Shown here piece after piece: positions 55,992-63,360 of a stretch of DNA of 64,000 bases. Made by a program: the position numbers and the translations under genes. Source of the DNA: Pararhizobium sp. YC-54. Lineage in GTDB: Bacteria; Pseudomonadota; Alphaproteobacteria; Rhizobiales; Rhizobiaceae. The first letter of the stretch is position 1. Each line of letters opens with the position of its first letter. The notes beneath the pieces are model-generated. The model saw only the letters and a program-made list of their open reading frames with translations, did no database searches and had not been told where the DNA came from. Location: the NCBI RefSeq assembly GCF_025847205.1, contig NZ_JAOYTH010000001.1:62001-126000 (forward strand), in the 5' to 3' direction.

Positions 55992-56817
55992 CGATTTCTT
56001 CACCCGCGCCCTCATCGCCGGCATCGGCCTTGCGATTACGGTCGGCCCGCTCGGATGCTTCGTCATCTGGCGGCGCATGGCCTATTTCGGCGATACCATG
56101 GCGCATTCCGCGCTTCTCGGCGTGGCGCTGTCGCTGCTCTTCGATCTCAACCTGATGCTGAGCGTCTTCATCGTTGCCGCCGCCGTGTCGCTGCTTCTGC
56201 TCTTGCTGCAGAAGCGCGGCGCGCTGTCGACCGATGCGCTTCTCGGCATTCTCTCGCATTCGGCGCTGTCGATCGGCCTCGTCATGGTCGCCTTCATGAC
56301 CTGGGTGCGAATCGATCTCGTCGGCTTCCTGTTCGGTGATATTCTCGCTGTCTCGCAGGCCGATATCGACCTGGTCTGGGGCGGCGGCATCCTAGTGCTG
56401 GCTGCGATCGTCTATCTGTGGCGGCCGCTGCTTGCCTCCACCGTCAATCCGGAACTGGCGGAGGCCGAAGGCCTGCAGCCGGAACGGGCGCGGCTCTATT
56501 TCATGCTGCTGATGGCGCTGGTGATCGCCATCGCCATGAAGATCGTCGGCATTCTTTTGATTACCTCGCTGTTGATCATCCCGGCAGCCACCGCGCGGCG
56601 CCTGGCCACGTCGCCCGAGATCATGGCGGTGCTTGCCTCGGTTATCGGCGTGCTTGCTGTGACAGGCGGGCTGTTCGGTTCGCTGCATTTCGATACGCCG
56701 TCCGGACCGTCGATCGTGGTTGCGGCGATGGGGCTTTTCGTGCTCAGTCTGCTGCCGTTCGGGCGCAACAGGAACGTCGAGACGGCGATACATTCGACGC
56801 ATGGAGGACATCACTGA
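55984..56817 (+). CDS. znuB: Zinc ABC transporter permease ZnuB
   Basis: 277 aa, eight to nine membrane segments of the ABC-3 family (FVIWRRMAYFGDTMAHSALLGVA, LLITSLLIIPAATARRL). GTG 55984 has AAGGAG about 10 nt upstream; earlier open frame is not coding. Ends HSTHGGHH. Its stop TGA overlaps the zur ATG. Confidence 0.95.
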   Translation: MFDDFFTRALIAGIGLAITVGPLGCFVIWRRMAYFGDTMAHSALLGVALSLLFDLNLMLSVFIVAAAVSLLLLLLQKRGALSTDALLGILSHSALSIGLVMVAFMTWVRIDLVGFLFGDILAVSQADIDLVWGGGILVLAAIVYLWRPLLASTVNPELAEAEGLQPERARLYFMLLMALVIAIAMKIVGILLITSLLIIPAATARRLATSPEIMAVLASVIGVLAVTGGLFGSLHFDTPSGPSIVVAAMGLFVLSLLPFGRNRNVETAIHSTHGGHH

Positions 56818-57218
56818 TGGCGGCACAGCAGCTTACCAAGAACCAGTCGCTGGTCCTCGACGCGCTCACTCACGCCGACGGGCCGCTCAGCGCCTATACC
56901 ATCCTCGACAAGCTGCGCGATCATGGTTTTCGGGCGCCCTTGCAGGTCTACCGCGCGCTCGACAAGCTCCTGGAATTCGGCCTGATCCACCGGCTCGAAA
57001 GCATGAATTCCTTCGTCGCCTGCGCTCATCCGGATCATCATCACCATGATCATGGTGTGACCGCCTTTGCCATCTGCGAGGATTGCGGCCAGGTGACGGA
57101 GATGCACGATGAAGCCATGGAGGAGCGCCTGTCGGTCCTGGCCGGCAAGCAGCATTTCAAGACCGAGAAGACCACCATCGAGATCCGTGGCCACTGCCAG
57201 AACTGCACCGCCGAATAG
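56817..57218 (+). CDS. zur: Zinc uptake regulator Zur (Fur family)
   Basis: 133 aa. Winged helix at residues 1-75 (LSAYTILDKLRDHGFRAPLQVYRALDKLLEFGLIHR), then His-rich HPDHHHHDHG and paired cysteines CEDCGQ and GHCQNC for zinc. It is translationally coupled to znuB and so controlled by itself through the Zur boxes. Represses zinc uptake at high zinc. Confidence 0.95.
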   Translation: MAAQQLTKNQSLVLDALTHADGPLSAYTILDKLRDHGFRAPLQVYRALDKLLEFGLIHRLESMNSFVACAHPDHHHHDHGVTAFAICEDCGQVTEMHDEAMEERLSVLAGKQHFKTEKTTIEIRGHCQNCTAE

Positions 57219-57287
57219 ATTGGCCCGTTCCATGCCAGCGCATGGCGGGGCACCCCGGCTGTGCATACGGGCCAGATTCGCCGTCGC

Positions 57288-57818
57288 CTATTTGATGACT
57301 GAAAGGCTGGTCGCGAACAGCTGCCATTTCTTGATGTAGCCGTCCGCCGATTTCCTCAATCCGGCGACGGCCGCTTCATCCAGCAGCCGGATGGCCTTTG
57401 CCGGTGCGCCGACGATCAGCGAGTTGTCAGGAAAGACCTTGCCCTCCGTCACCAGCGCATTGGCGCCTACCAGGCAATTGTTGCCGATGACAGCGCCGTT
57501 CAGCACCGTCGCCCCCATGCCAACAAGCGAATTGTCGCCGATCGTGCAGCCATGTACGATCGCGCGGTGGCCGATGGTGCAGCCTGCTCCAATTGTCACG
57601 GGAAGGCCGGGATCGACATGAATGACCGCCCCTTCCTGGATATTGGTTCTGGCCCCGATGCGGATCGGTTCGTTGTCGCCGCGCAGCACCGCGCCGAACC
57701 ATATGCCGACATCCTCGCCCAGTTCAACCTGGCCGATGACGTACGCATCCGGGGCCACCCAATAACGGCCTTCCGATGGAACAGCCGGCCGCGCCGAGCC
57801 AAGAGCATAAAGCGGCAT
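57288..57818 (-). CDS. Gamma-carbonic anhydrase family protein
   Basis: 176 aa left-handed beta-helix of hexapeptide repeats. Candidate zinc-ligand histidines in GAVIHVDPGLP, GCTIGHRAIVHG. Belongs to the YrdA/PaaY/CaiE group, trimeric; activity as carbonic anhydrase or thioesterase is unproven here. Next to FAH-family gene on the same strand (16 bp gap). Confidence 0.85.
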   Translation of the reverse strand: MPLYALGSARPAVPSEGRYWVAPDAYVIGQVELGEDVGIWFGAVLRGDNEPIRIGARTNIQEGAVIHVDPGLPVTIGAGCTIGHRAIVHGCTIGDNSLVGMGATVLNGAVIGNNCLVGANALVTEGKVFPDNSLIVGAPAKAIRLLDEAAVAGLRKSADGYIKKWQLFATSLSVIK

Positions 57819-57834
57819 GATCGGTCCTTTCTTC

Positions 57835-58518
57835 TCAGACGACCGTGACGGTCAGCGCTGCAACACCGTCGATGCCGCAAGATACCACGTCGCCGCGCGA
57901 AACGGGGCCAACACCCGAAGGCGTCCCGGTCATGATGACGTCGCCGGCGGCCAGCGTGAACAGCTTCGACAGTTCGGCAATGATCTCCGGCACTTTCCAG
58001 ATCATCTGGTTGAGATCACCTTGCTGTTTGGTCTCACCGTTGATCTTTAGCCAGATATTGCCGTTTACCGGATGACCGATAGCCTGCGCCGGAACGATCT
58101 GCGACACGGGTGCGGAATGTTCGAAGGCTTTTGCCGCCGTCCATGGTTTGCCGGACGCCTTCGCCTGCGCCTGCAGGTCGCGGCGGGTGAAGTCGATGCC
58201 GACGGCATAACCGTAGATGCAGTCAAGCGCGTCCGCCGCGCTAATGGCATCGCCCCCCTGTTTCAGCGCGATAACCAGTTCGACCTCGTGATGCACGTCG
58301 GTTGAAAGCGGTGGGTAGGGGAACTCCGCACCTTGCGCAAGATTGTCCGGATTTTTCTGGAAGAAGAAGGGCGGTTCCCGGGTCGGATCATGGCCCATCT
58401 CGATGGCATGGGCAGCATAGTTGCGCCCGACACAATAGACGCGGCGGACGGGAAAGGTTTGCTCGGAATTCATGACCGCCAAAAGCACCGGCGCGGGAAG
58501 GGGGATTACAGTTGTCAT
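57835..58518 (-). CDS. Fumarylacetoacetate hydrolase family protein
   Basis: 227 aa. FAH-fold motifs: RVYCVGRNYAAHAIEMG, PPFFFQKNPDNL, HHEVELVIALKQGG (metal Glu), GIDFTRRDLQ, GTPSGVGPV. Such proteins are often oxaloacetate decarboxylases/tautomerases or acylpyruvases; both fit. ATG 58518 chosen over upstream ATG 58608. Co-oriented with the gamma-carbonic anhydrase gene. Confidence 0.88.
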   Translation of the reverse strand: MTTVIPLPAPVLLAVMNSEQTFPVRRVYCVGRNYAAHAIEMGHDPTREPPFFFQKNPDNLAQGAEFPYPPLSTDVHHEVELVIALKQGGDAISAADALDCIYGYAVGIDFTRRDLQAQAKASGKPWTAAKAFEHSAPVSQIVPAQAIGHPVNGNIWLKINGETKQQGDLNQMIWKVPEIIAELSKLFTLAAGDVIMTGTPSGVGPVSRGDVVSCGIDGVAALTVTVV

Positions 58519-58585
58519 CGATATCCAGGCATTCGATTGCGAATACCGGACGATAGCACCCCTTTTGGGGGCGGGGAAAGCGGCT

Positions 58586-58789
58586 TCAGCTGCAGACGTA
58601 GGCCTCAAGCTGGTCGCGGGTCAGGAACCGGCTGCCGGCGCGGGAGTTTCGTTCCGGATGCGTATATTCCAGGCTCGGGACATCGGGAAGTTCGAGTGCC
58701 TGACGGACGGTCATGATGCCGACATCGCGGCGGTCACTGCCGCGCTTCAGGCTGACTTCGACGATACGATACAGATTTTCCTCTACCAT
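58586..58789 (-). CDS. Small conserved-looking protein (67 aa)
   Basis: MVEENLYRIVEVSLKRGSD start behind GGGAGAG, ending YVCS. Polar and charged, no membrane segment; two-strand beta hairpin probable. Good ribosome site and coding character. Family not recognised. Confidence 0.6.
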   Translation of the reverse strand: MVEENLYRIVEVSLKRGSDRRDVGIMTVRQALELPDVPSLEYTHPERNSRAGSRFLTRDQLEAYVCS

Positions 58790-58978
58790 GTGTTCTCTCC
58801 CGTCTCTTAATTTTTTTTGATTTCTGGGTTGCAGTAGCTACTCCGAAATTGGTTTTTATGAGGCACCTCATCTATTAGCATGCCATACGTGAAGAAATCG
58901 CAAAAGTGATTTTTTTAGCAGATGCTTGGATTTGTGCCGGAATGAGGCACGGGGTAGCATACCTTAAACGTGGTTTCT

Positions 58979-59004
58979 GGAACAATCCTGCGGTTCGGGT
59001 GTTT
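58979..59004 (+). promoter_or_regulatory. Possible EcfG-type (general stress) promoter
   Basis: GGAAC (58979-58983), 17-bp spacer, GTTT (59001). Consensus in Rhizobiales is GGAAC-N16/17-CGTT. The start of the small membrane gene at 59033 lies about 29 bp downstream. The -10 half is imperfect. Confidence 0.45.
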
Positions 59005-59032
59005 TTCCGACGAACAGAAAAGGAGCCCGAAG

Positions 59033-59281
59033 ATGGCGAATGTCAAGAATTTGCGAACCGGCTTTACCGGCGAACTGGACGAGACGGGCACAGTGGCGGC
59101 CAGAACCAAGCAGGCGGCGGGATACGTCAAGAGTGAGGCAGGCGCCCTGGCGCGCAGCGCGCAGGATCATCCTTCCGCGACCAGCACTGCGTTGTTGATC
59201 TTCGGCGCGGCCGCCTTCGTTGCAGGCTATCTGATCGGCAGCGCATCCAGCCCCCAGTCAACACGAAGAAGTTACTGGTGA
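59033..59281 (+). CDS. Small membrane protein, ElaB/DUF883-like
   Basis: 82 aa. Polar N-terminal half (NLRTGFTGELDETGTVAARTKQAAGYVKSEAGALARSAQDHPS) like ElaB/YqjD, then one C-terminal membrane segment (TALLIFGAAAFVAGYLIGSA). Such proteins are stationary-phase or stress-induced. GGAG at 59022. An EcfG-like promoter is 29 bp before the start. Confidence 0.65.
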   Translation: MANVKNLRTGFTGELDETGTVAARTKQAAGYVKSEAGALARSAQDHPSATSTALLIFGAAAFVAGYLIGSASSPQSTRRSYW

Positions 59282-59305
59282 CGGTTGCAGTGCGTCGTAT
59301 TTTAA

Positions 59306-59334
59306 TTGATTTTTGTGCGTTGCAGCATTATAGT
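59306..59334 (+). promoter_or_regulatory. Housekeeping-type promoter of the sRNA
   Basis: TTGATT (59306-59311), 17-bp spacer, TATAGT (59329-59334). It places the start at about 59340-59342, exactly at the first hairpin of the small RNA. Confidence 0.7.
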
Positions 59335-59340
59335 CATATT

Positions 59341-59455
59341 TATCGCAGTGATTCACCTCCTCCCGAAAAGCTGCGATCGATCAGCGGTCACCTCCTCCCG
59401 ACCGTAGGTCACATTCAGAAGCCTGCCGCACCTCCTCCCGCGGCAGGCTTTTTTC
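59341..59455 (+). ncRNA. Alpha-r14 (NfeR1)-like small RNA with three anti-Shine-Dalgarno loops
   Basis: About 115 nt. Three hairpins, each with CCTCCTCCC in its loop: hairpin 1 stem 59342-59348/59371-59377, loop copy 59356-59364; hairpin 2 stem 59385-59389/59400-59404, copy 59391-59399; hairpin 3 stem 59421-59429/59440-59448, copy 59431-59439, followed by T6 as terminator. This is the layout of the rhizobial alpha-r14 family (NfeR1 in Sinorhizobium meliloti) and the cuckoo RNAs, which pair with Shine-Dalgarno regions of many mRNAs. A sigma-70-like promoter lies directly upstream. Confidence 0.85.
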
Positions 59456-59533
59456 GTTTTGCGCACTGCCCATGCGGAACCAAATAGGCTACTCTGCTGT
59501 TGTGGTCTGGCAAGACATTCGGAGGAGACGCTC

Positions 59534-59776
59534 ATGCCAAATACCAAATGGTCCAATCCCGTCGAGGTGGGGTTCGCCCACAAGGGTTCGCAGGTGGTGC
59601 TGGGACCGTTCGACGCTCTTATCTGCCTGATGGACACTTGGCCGGATCTTCGCGGCCCGCGCTACGTTGCAGCCAGAAGCCTCTGCCGCGCAGCCATTGA
59701 TGGCCGCAAGTCGGCGGAAGAGGCAAGGGAGGTCTTTATTGCGGCTGCGCAAGAGGCCAAGCTTCAGACGCATTGA
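59534..59776 (+). CDS. DUF982 family protein
   Basis: 80 aa. The DUF982 pattern is clear: KWSNPVEVGF at the start, LGPFDALICLMDTWPDLRGPRY, ARSLCRAAIDGRKSAEEAREVFIAAAQEA. Family of unknown role, abundant in Rhizobiales. ATG 59534 has GGAGGAGA at 59521-59528, a sequence complementary to the loops of the adjacent sRNA. Confidence 0.8.
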   Translation: MPNTKWSNPVEVGFAHKGSQVVLGPFDALICLMDTWPDLRGPRYVAARSLCRAAIDGRKSAEEAREVFIAAAQEAKLQTH

Positions 59777-60096
59777 CGCGCCTGCAAGTATATTTTGAGA
59801 TCAGCTGCGCATCCCGCGCAGAGGTAGATGTCATTTGATGACGTTCTTTTAGCCAGCGGTGAATCGGCGCCATTCTCCGCTCGGCGTGGATTTTTTTAAG
59901 GCCTACCGCTCGGCCTTTCGCAGTCCCTATTCTCAACGGGCAGCGGCTTTCCAAAGTTCCATCTCGCTTTCAAAATCGCTCCGCTGTATATAGGCCGCGA
60001 TTGGCCGGGCCGATCGAGGCGGTCTTCCGCTTGCGCGCCTGTTTCTCCACCACAGTGTACCGCCTGCATGGCGTGCGGGGATGAAAGTATTTCTTA
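59777..60096. other. Intergenic, no gene seen
   Basis: 320 bp between the DUF982 gene and dusA. Contains TGTCATTTGATGAC (59829-59842), a near palindrome, and a T-rich stretch. No coding frame with a ribosome site. Confidence 0.4.
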
Positions 60097-61203
60097 ATGG
60101 ACAACACAGCGATTTCGGCATCGGGCAGAACCGCGTCGGGCTATTTCGAAGCGCCGGTCTTTGCCGTGGCGCCGATGATCGACTGGACGGATCGGCACTA
60201 TCGCTTTCTTGCCCGGCAGCTTTCCAAGCACGCGCTGCTCTACACCGAGATGATCGTCAGCGAAGCAATCCTGCGCGGTGACCGGGAGAGATTGCTGGGG
60301 TTGGATGCAGTTGAACAGCCGGTCGCGTTGCAGCTTGGCGGCAATGACCCGGGCAAGATGGCGCAAGCGGCGCAGATCGGCGAAGACTTCGGCTATGCCG
60401 AGATCAACATGAATGTCGGCTGTCCTTCCGACCGGGTGCAGTCGGGCACGTTCGGAGCCTGCCTGATGCGCGAGCCCTCGGTTGTCGCCGACTGCGTGGC
60501 GGCGATGAAGGCTGCAGTCTCCATTCCAGTGACGGTCAAGTGCCGGATCGGTGTCGACGATCAGGATCCGGAGATCGCGCTGCGCGATCTGGTGTCGCGG
60601 GTGGCGCAGGCCGGCACCGACGCCGTCTGGGTGCATGCGCGAAAAGCCTGGCTGCAGGGGCTGTCGCCGAAGGAGAACCGCGATATTCCGCCGCTGGACT
60701 ATGGATTGGTTCATCGCCTCAAGGCGGAAAACCCCAATCTTTTCATCGGTATCAACGGCGGTCTTGGCAGTTTGAATCAGGCCGTTGAAGAATTGAAACT
60801 GGAAGCCGCGCTGGATGGTGCCATGCTCGGACGTGCCGCCTATCATGATAGCGCCATGCTGACCGCCGTGGACGGATATTTTTCCCATCCGGTGACGGGT
60901 GCGGCTGCTGTCGATCTTGCCGGCGAGGCTTTTACCGCCAATGGGCACCGGCAGTCGCTGGATTTCTGGGCCGGGGTGCGCGACGCGATGATGGGCTATG
61001 CAGCCGGTCATATTGCTTCGGGCGGACGCCTCATCCATGTCACTCGCCATATGGTCGGGCTGTTCCAGGGATGGCCGGGCGCGCGGCGGTTCCGGCAGAT
61101 TCTGTCGGCAGATGCGACGCGGGCAGGGGCCGGGCCGGAGGTGATCGCTACGGCCTTTGACGCGATCCTTGCCGCGGCCGAGGCGAAGCAGGCGGCGGAG
61201 TAG
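60097..61203 (+). CDS. dusA: tRNA-dihydrouridine synthase A
   Basis: 368 aa flavoprotein that reduces uridines in the D-loop of tRNA. FMN-binding TIM barrel: FAVAPMIDWTDRHYRFLAR near residue 22, catalytic Cys109 in NMNVGCPSDRVQSGTFGACLM, and HARKAWLQGLSPKENR as in DusA. Ends immediately before a heptamer tandem repeat. GAAAG-type weak ribosome site. Confidence 0.95.
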   Translation: MDNTAISASGRTASGYFEAPVFAVAPMIDWTDRHYRFLARQLSKHALLYTEMIVSEAILRGDRERLLGLDAVEQPVALQLGGNDPGKMAQAAQIGEDFGYAEINMNVGCPSDRVQSGTFGACLMREPSVVADCVAAMKAAVSIPVTVKCRIGVDDQDPEIALRDLVSRVAQAGTDAVWVHARKAWLQGLSPKENRDIPPLDYGLVHRLKAENPNLFIGINGGLGSLNQAVEELKLEAALDGAMLGRAAYHDSAMLTAVDGYFSHPVTGAAAVDLAGEAFTANGHRQSLDFWAGVRDAMMGYAAGHIASGGRLIHVTRHMVGLFQGWPGARRFRQILSADATRAGAGPEVIATAFDAILAAAEAKQAAE

Positions 61204-61210
61204 AGTAGGC

Positions 61211-61280
61211 AGTAGTGAGTAGTGAGTAGTGAGTAGGGAGTAGGGAGTAGGGAGTAGGGAGTAGGGAGTAGGGAGTAGGG
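61211..61280. repeat. Heptamer tandem repeat, 10 copies
   Basis: Three copies of AGTAGTG (61211-61231) then seven of AGTAGGG (61232-61280), beginning 8 bp after the dusA stop. A simple-sequence tract of this sort is rare in such genomes and prone to slippage. Confidence 0.95.
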
Positions 61281-61320
61281 CATTGATTCTATTGGCTATT
61301 GGCTAATTCCTGCTGCCCAG

Positions 61321-61349
61321 AAAAAAACGGCGCCCCGAAGGACGCCGTT
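61321..61349 (-). terminator. Terminator of cspA, minus strand
   Basis: Stem AACGGCG/CGCCGTT (61326-61332, 61343-61349) plus an A run before it (61321-61327), giving a U run on the minus strand. It lies 35 bp after the cspA stop at 61384. Confidence 0.75.
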
Positions 61350-61383
61350 CAATTCAAGTCGTCGCAAGCAGTCGGATCGAGGC

Positions 61384-61596
61384 TTAGTCAGCCTGGATGT
61401 TGACGGCCTTCGGGCCCTTGCCCATGCGATCCGGCTCGGTGTCGAAGGTGACCTGCTGGCCGTCCTTCAGCGTCTGGAGACCAGCGGCCTGCAGCGCGGA
61501 GATGTGAACGAACACGTCCTTTGCGCCGCCTTCCGGCGTGATGAAACCAAAACCCTTGTCCTGGTTGAAGAATTTTACGGTGCCCTTGGTGGCCAT
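61384..61596 (-). CDS. cspA: Cold-shock protein, CspA family
   Basis: 70 aa single cold-shock domain, an RNA/DNA chaperone. RNP1 KGFGFI (14-19) and RNP2 VFVHI (28-32) are intact. ATG at 61596 follows AGGACTTCTCCC; the RNA leader before it is long (see 61597-62094). Confidence 0.95.
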   Translation of the reverse strand: MATKGTVKFFNQDKGFGFITPEGGAKDVFVHISALQAAGLQTLKDGQQVTFDTEPDRMGKGPKAVNIQAD

Positions 61597-62094
61597 GGGA
61601 GAAGTCCTTTTTCCCTTAATGATGTGTCCTCACCCCTGCCAGGGTGGAGACGTTTTTCTTTCCGGTTTTGTCTTTATTCCGGAAAGCCAGTCGGAGAAGT
61701 CGATAACGGGGAAAGAACGCCTACAGTGCCTTTCGGGCACGCCCGGATTTCTCCGGGACCATACAGCCAGTCCAGTCTCCGGGATGCAAACGCCCGAACG
61801 CCGAAATATTTGCAGCAAAAAAAGAAAATAGCAAGCGTTTAATCCTTTGTACTCAACCGCATGTCGGTACCGGCGGCGGATTGCACCATGGCGGCCCATC
61901 TGCCCGTATGGCGGGTTTTTGCCCGGCTGGAGTTGCCGCCTGAAGGAAACCCGCCGGGGAAAACCGGCCGCCGCCCGGATCTTGCCCCAATTTGGTCCCG
62001 GCGATGGCCGAAGAAGGGGCCGCCCGCCGGCGGCTGCTTCGGGCCTGATTGCAGGGTTGATGCCAGCTGGACGGCGGGTTAGGTCAGGAGCGGA
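61597..62094. other. cspA leader and promoter; dnaJ-like upstream region
   Basis: 498 bp. On the minus strand TTGAGT (61851-61856 in plus coordinates) and TGCTAT (61828-61833), spaced 17 bp, form a plausible promoter that gives a leader of about 220 nt before cspA, comparable with thermosensing csp leaders. The right half (61860-62094) is G/C-rich and has no gene. Confidence 0.5.
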
Positions 62095-62709
62095 ATGACG
62101 AATGCTGGACTGCGAGGTGGCTTGGTGATCGACCCCTATGAAACGCTTGGAATTGACCGCGGCGCCGACGAGCAGGCGATCAAGGCGGCCTGGCGCCGCA
62201 CCGCAAAGACCGCCCATCCCGACAGCGGCGGCGATACCGAGGCTTTTGGGCGGCTGCAGGCCTGCTACGACCTGTTGAAGGATCCGGTGCGCCGCAAGGT
62301 CTACGACAATACCGGCTACGACCCGCAGCTGGCCGACCCGCGCGACCTGCAGGGCATCCTGAAACTGGAAACGCTGGTCAACGACTTCATCCTCGACGAG
62401 CGCGAGCCGGGCAGCTTCGACCCGGTCGCCGCCATGCGCCGCAAACTGTCCGACGATATCGTCAAGAGCCGGTTCCACATCCTCGAACTGGAGCGCCACC
62501 GCACCCGGGTGCGCCAGCACATCGACCGGCTCGGCCGCCGCCCCGCCGCCGACATTCTCGGCTCGATGCTGCGCACCCGCTCGCAATCGATCGCCGACGC
62601 CATCCGCAGCGCCGAGGCGCAGATCGAGGCGATCGAGCAGGCCTATACGATGCTGGAGGGCTATTCCTACGAGTGGGAGCTGCTGCCGGAGGTGAAGGCG
62701 GCGGAATAG
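62095..62709 (+). CDS. DnaJ-domain protein
   Basis: 204 aa. J domain at about residues 12-75, with HPD at 41-43 (AHPDSGG), but no Gly/Phe or zinc-finger regions of a full DnaJ. The C-terminal half is helical and charged (LERHRTRVRQHIDRLGRR...IEAIEQAYTML), likely a coiled coil. A co-chaperone that would stimulate DnaK on a specific client. ATG 62095 behind AGGAGCGG. Confidence 0.85.
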   Translation: MTNAGLRGGLVIDPYETLGIDRGADEQAIKAAWRRTAKTAHPDSGGDTEAFGRLQACYDLLKDPVRRKVYDNTGYDPQLADPRDLQGILKLETLVNDFILDEREPGSFDPVAAMRRKLSDDIVKSRFHILELERHRTRVRQHIDRLGRRPAADILGSMLRTRSQSIADAIRSAEAQIEAIEQAYTMLEGYSYEWELLPEVKAAE

Positions 62710-62940
62710 GGCGGGTTCGGGTTTGTTTCCGAGGAGCGACCCGCCCGTCATTCCTGTCCTCGGCCTTGGCCCGGGGGATGTCACAGGTTGCCAGTGCGCC
62801 GTGTCCACGGCGCGTAGGACTCGTTGAGCGATCCGGCAGCAGTCCTCTGACGGCGCGGACGCGCCGTGGCTGGATTCCCGCCACAAGGGCTGACATGACG
62901 GAGGGTGGGGAGGCATCGACCACGCCACCAGTGCACGCCG
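62710..62940. other. Intergenic with degenerate palindromic repeat
   Basis: CGTCATTCCTGTC near 62746 and GGCTGACATGACGGAGG near 62888 are partly inverted copies, and GTGTCCACGGCGCG near 62800 and GCGCGGACGCGCCGTGG near 62854 form a second inverted pair. Typical intergenic mosaic element; no gene. Confidence 0.4.
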
Positions 62941-63360
62941 CTAGTACCGCCGGGCGGGGGCTTGCGCCGCCGCCCGCAGCGAGACCGGGGCGCGGCCGGG
63001 TCTGCCGGTGGTCATCCTGTACCAGGTGGGCAGGGCCGCATGCAGCCAGTGGCCACGCGGCTGGGTGCGGCGGACGATCTCGCCGACCATCATCAGGAAG
63101 GGATCATCGACCGCGCGGATATAATGCGTCAGGAAATGGATCTTGTCGTTGTCGGCCCATTGGCAATGGTCCAGCAAGCGCGCGTAGAATGTCCGGCCGC
63201 TGAGATCGAGATGGCGCAGGCAGTCCGGCCCTTGCGGCGCGGAACTGCGGCAGCGCCCCTGCCGCCGGCAGGCCGGATCGGCGCAGAGATCGCCCGGCAG
63301 GCCGAACATCTCGATGGTGCGCTGCCGCAGCGCTGTCTGGTGCCGCTCGGACGGGGTCAT
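62941..63360 (-). CDS. Hypothetical protein with Cys cluster (139 aa)
   Basis: ATG 63360 has GGAGAG upstream. Residues 22-35 hold CADPACRRQGRC, suggesting a small metal site or disulfides, then a soluble helical body (FYARLLDHCQWADNDKIHFLTHYI) and a basic Pro/Ala tail. The open frame reaches 63579 but the added part is low-complexity. I do not recognise the family. Confidence 0.55.
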   Translation of the reverse strand: MTPSERHQTALRQRTIEMFGLPGDLCADPACRRQGRCRSSAPQGPDCLRHLDLSGRTFYARLLDHCQWADNDKIHFLTHYIRAVDDPFLMMVGEIVRRTQPRGHWLHAALPTWYRMTTGRPGRAPVSLRAAAQAPARRY

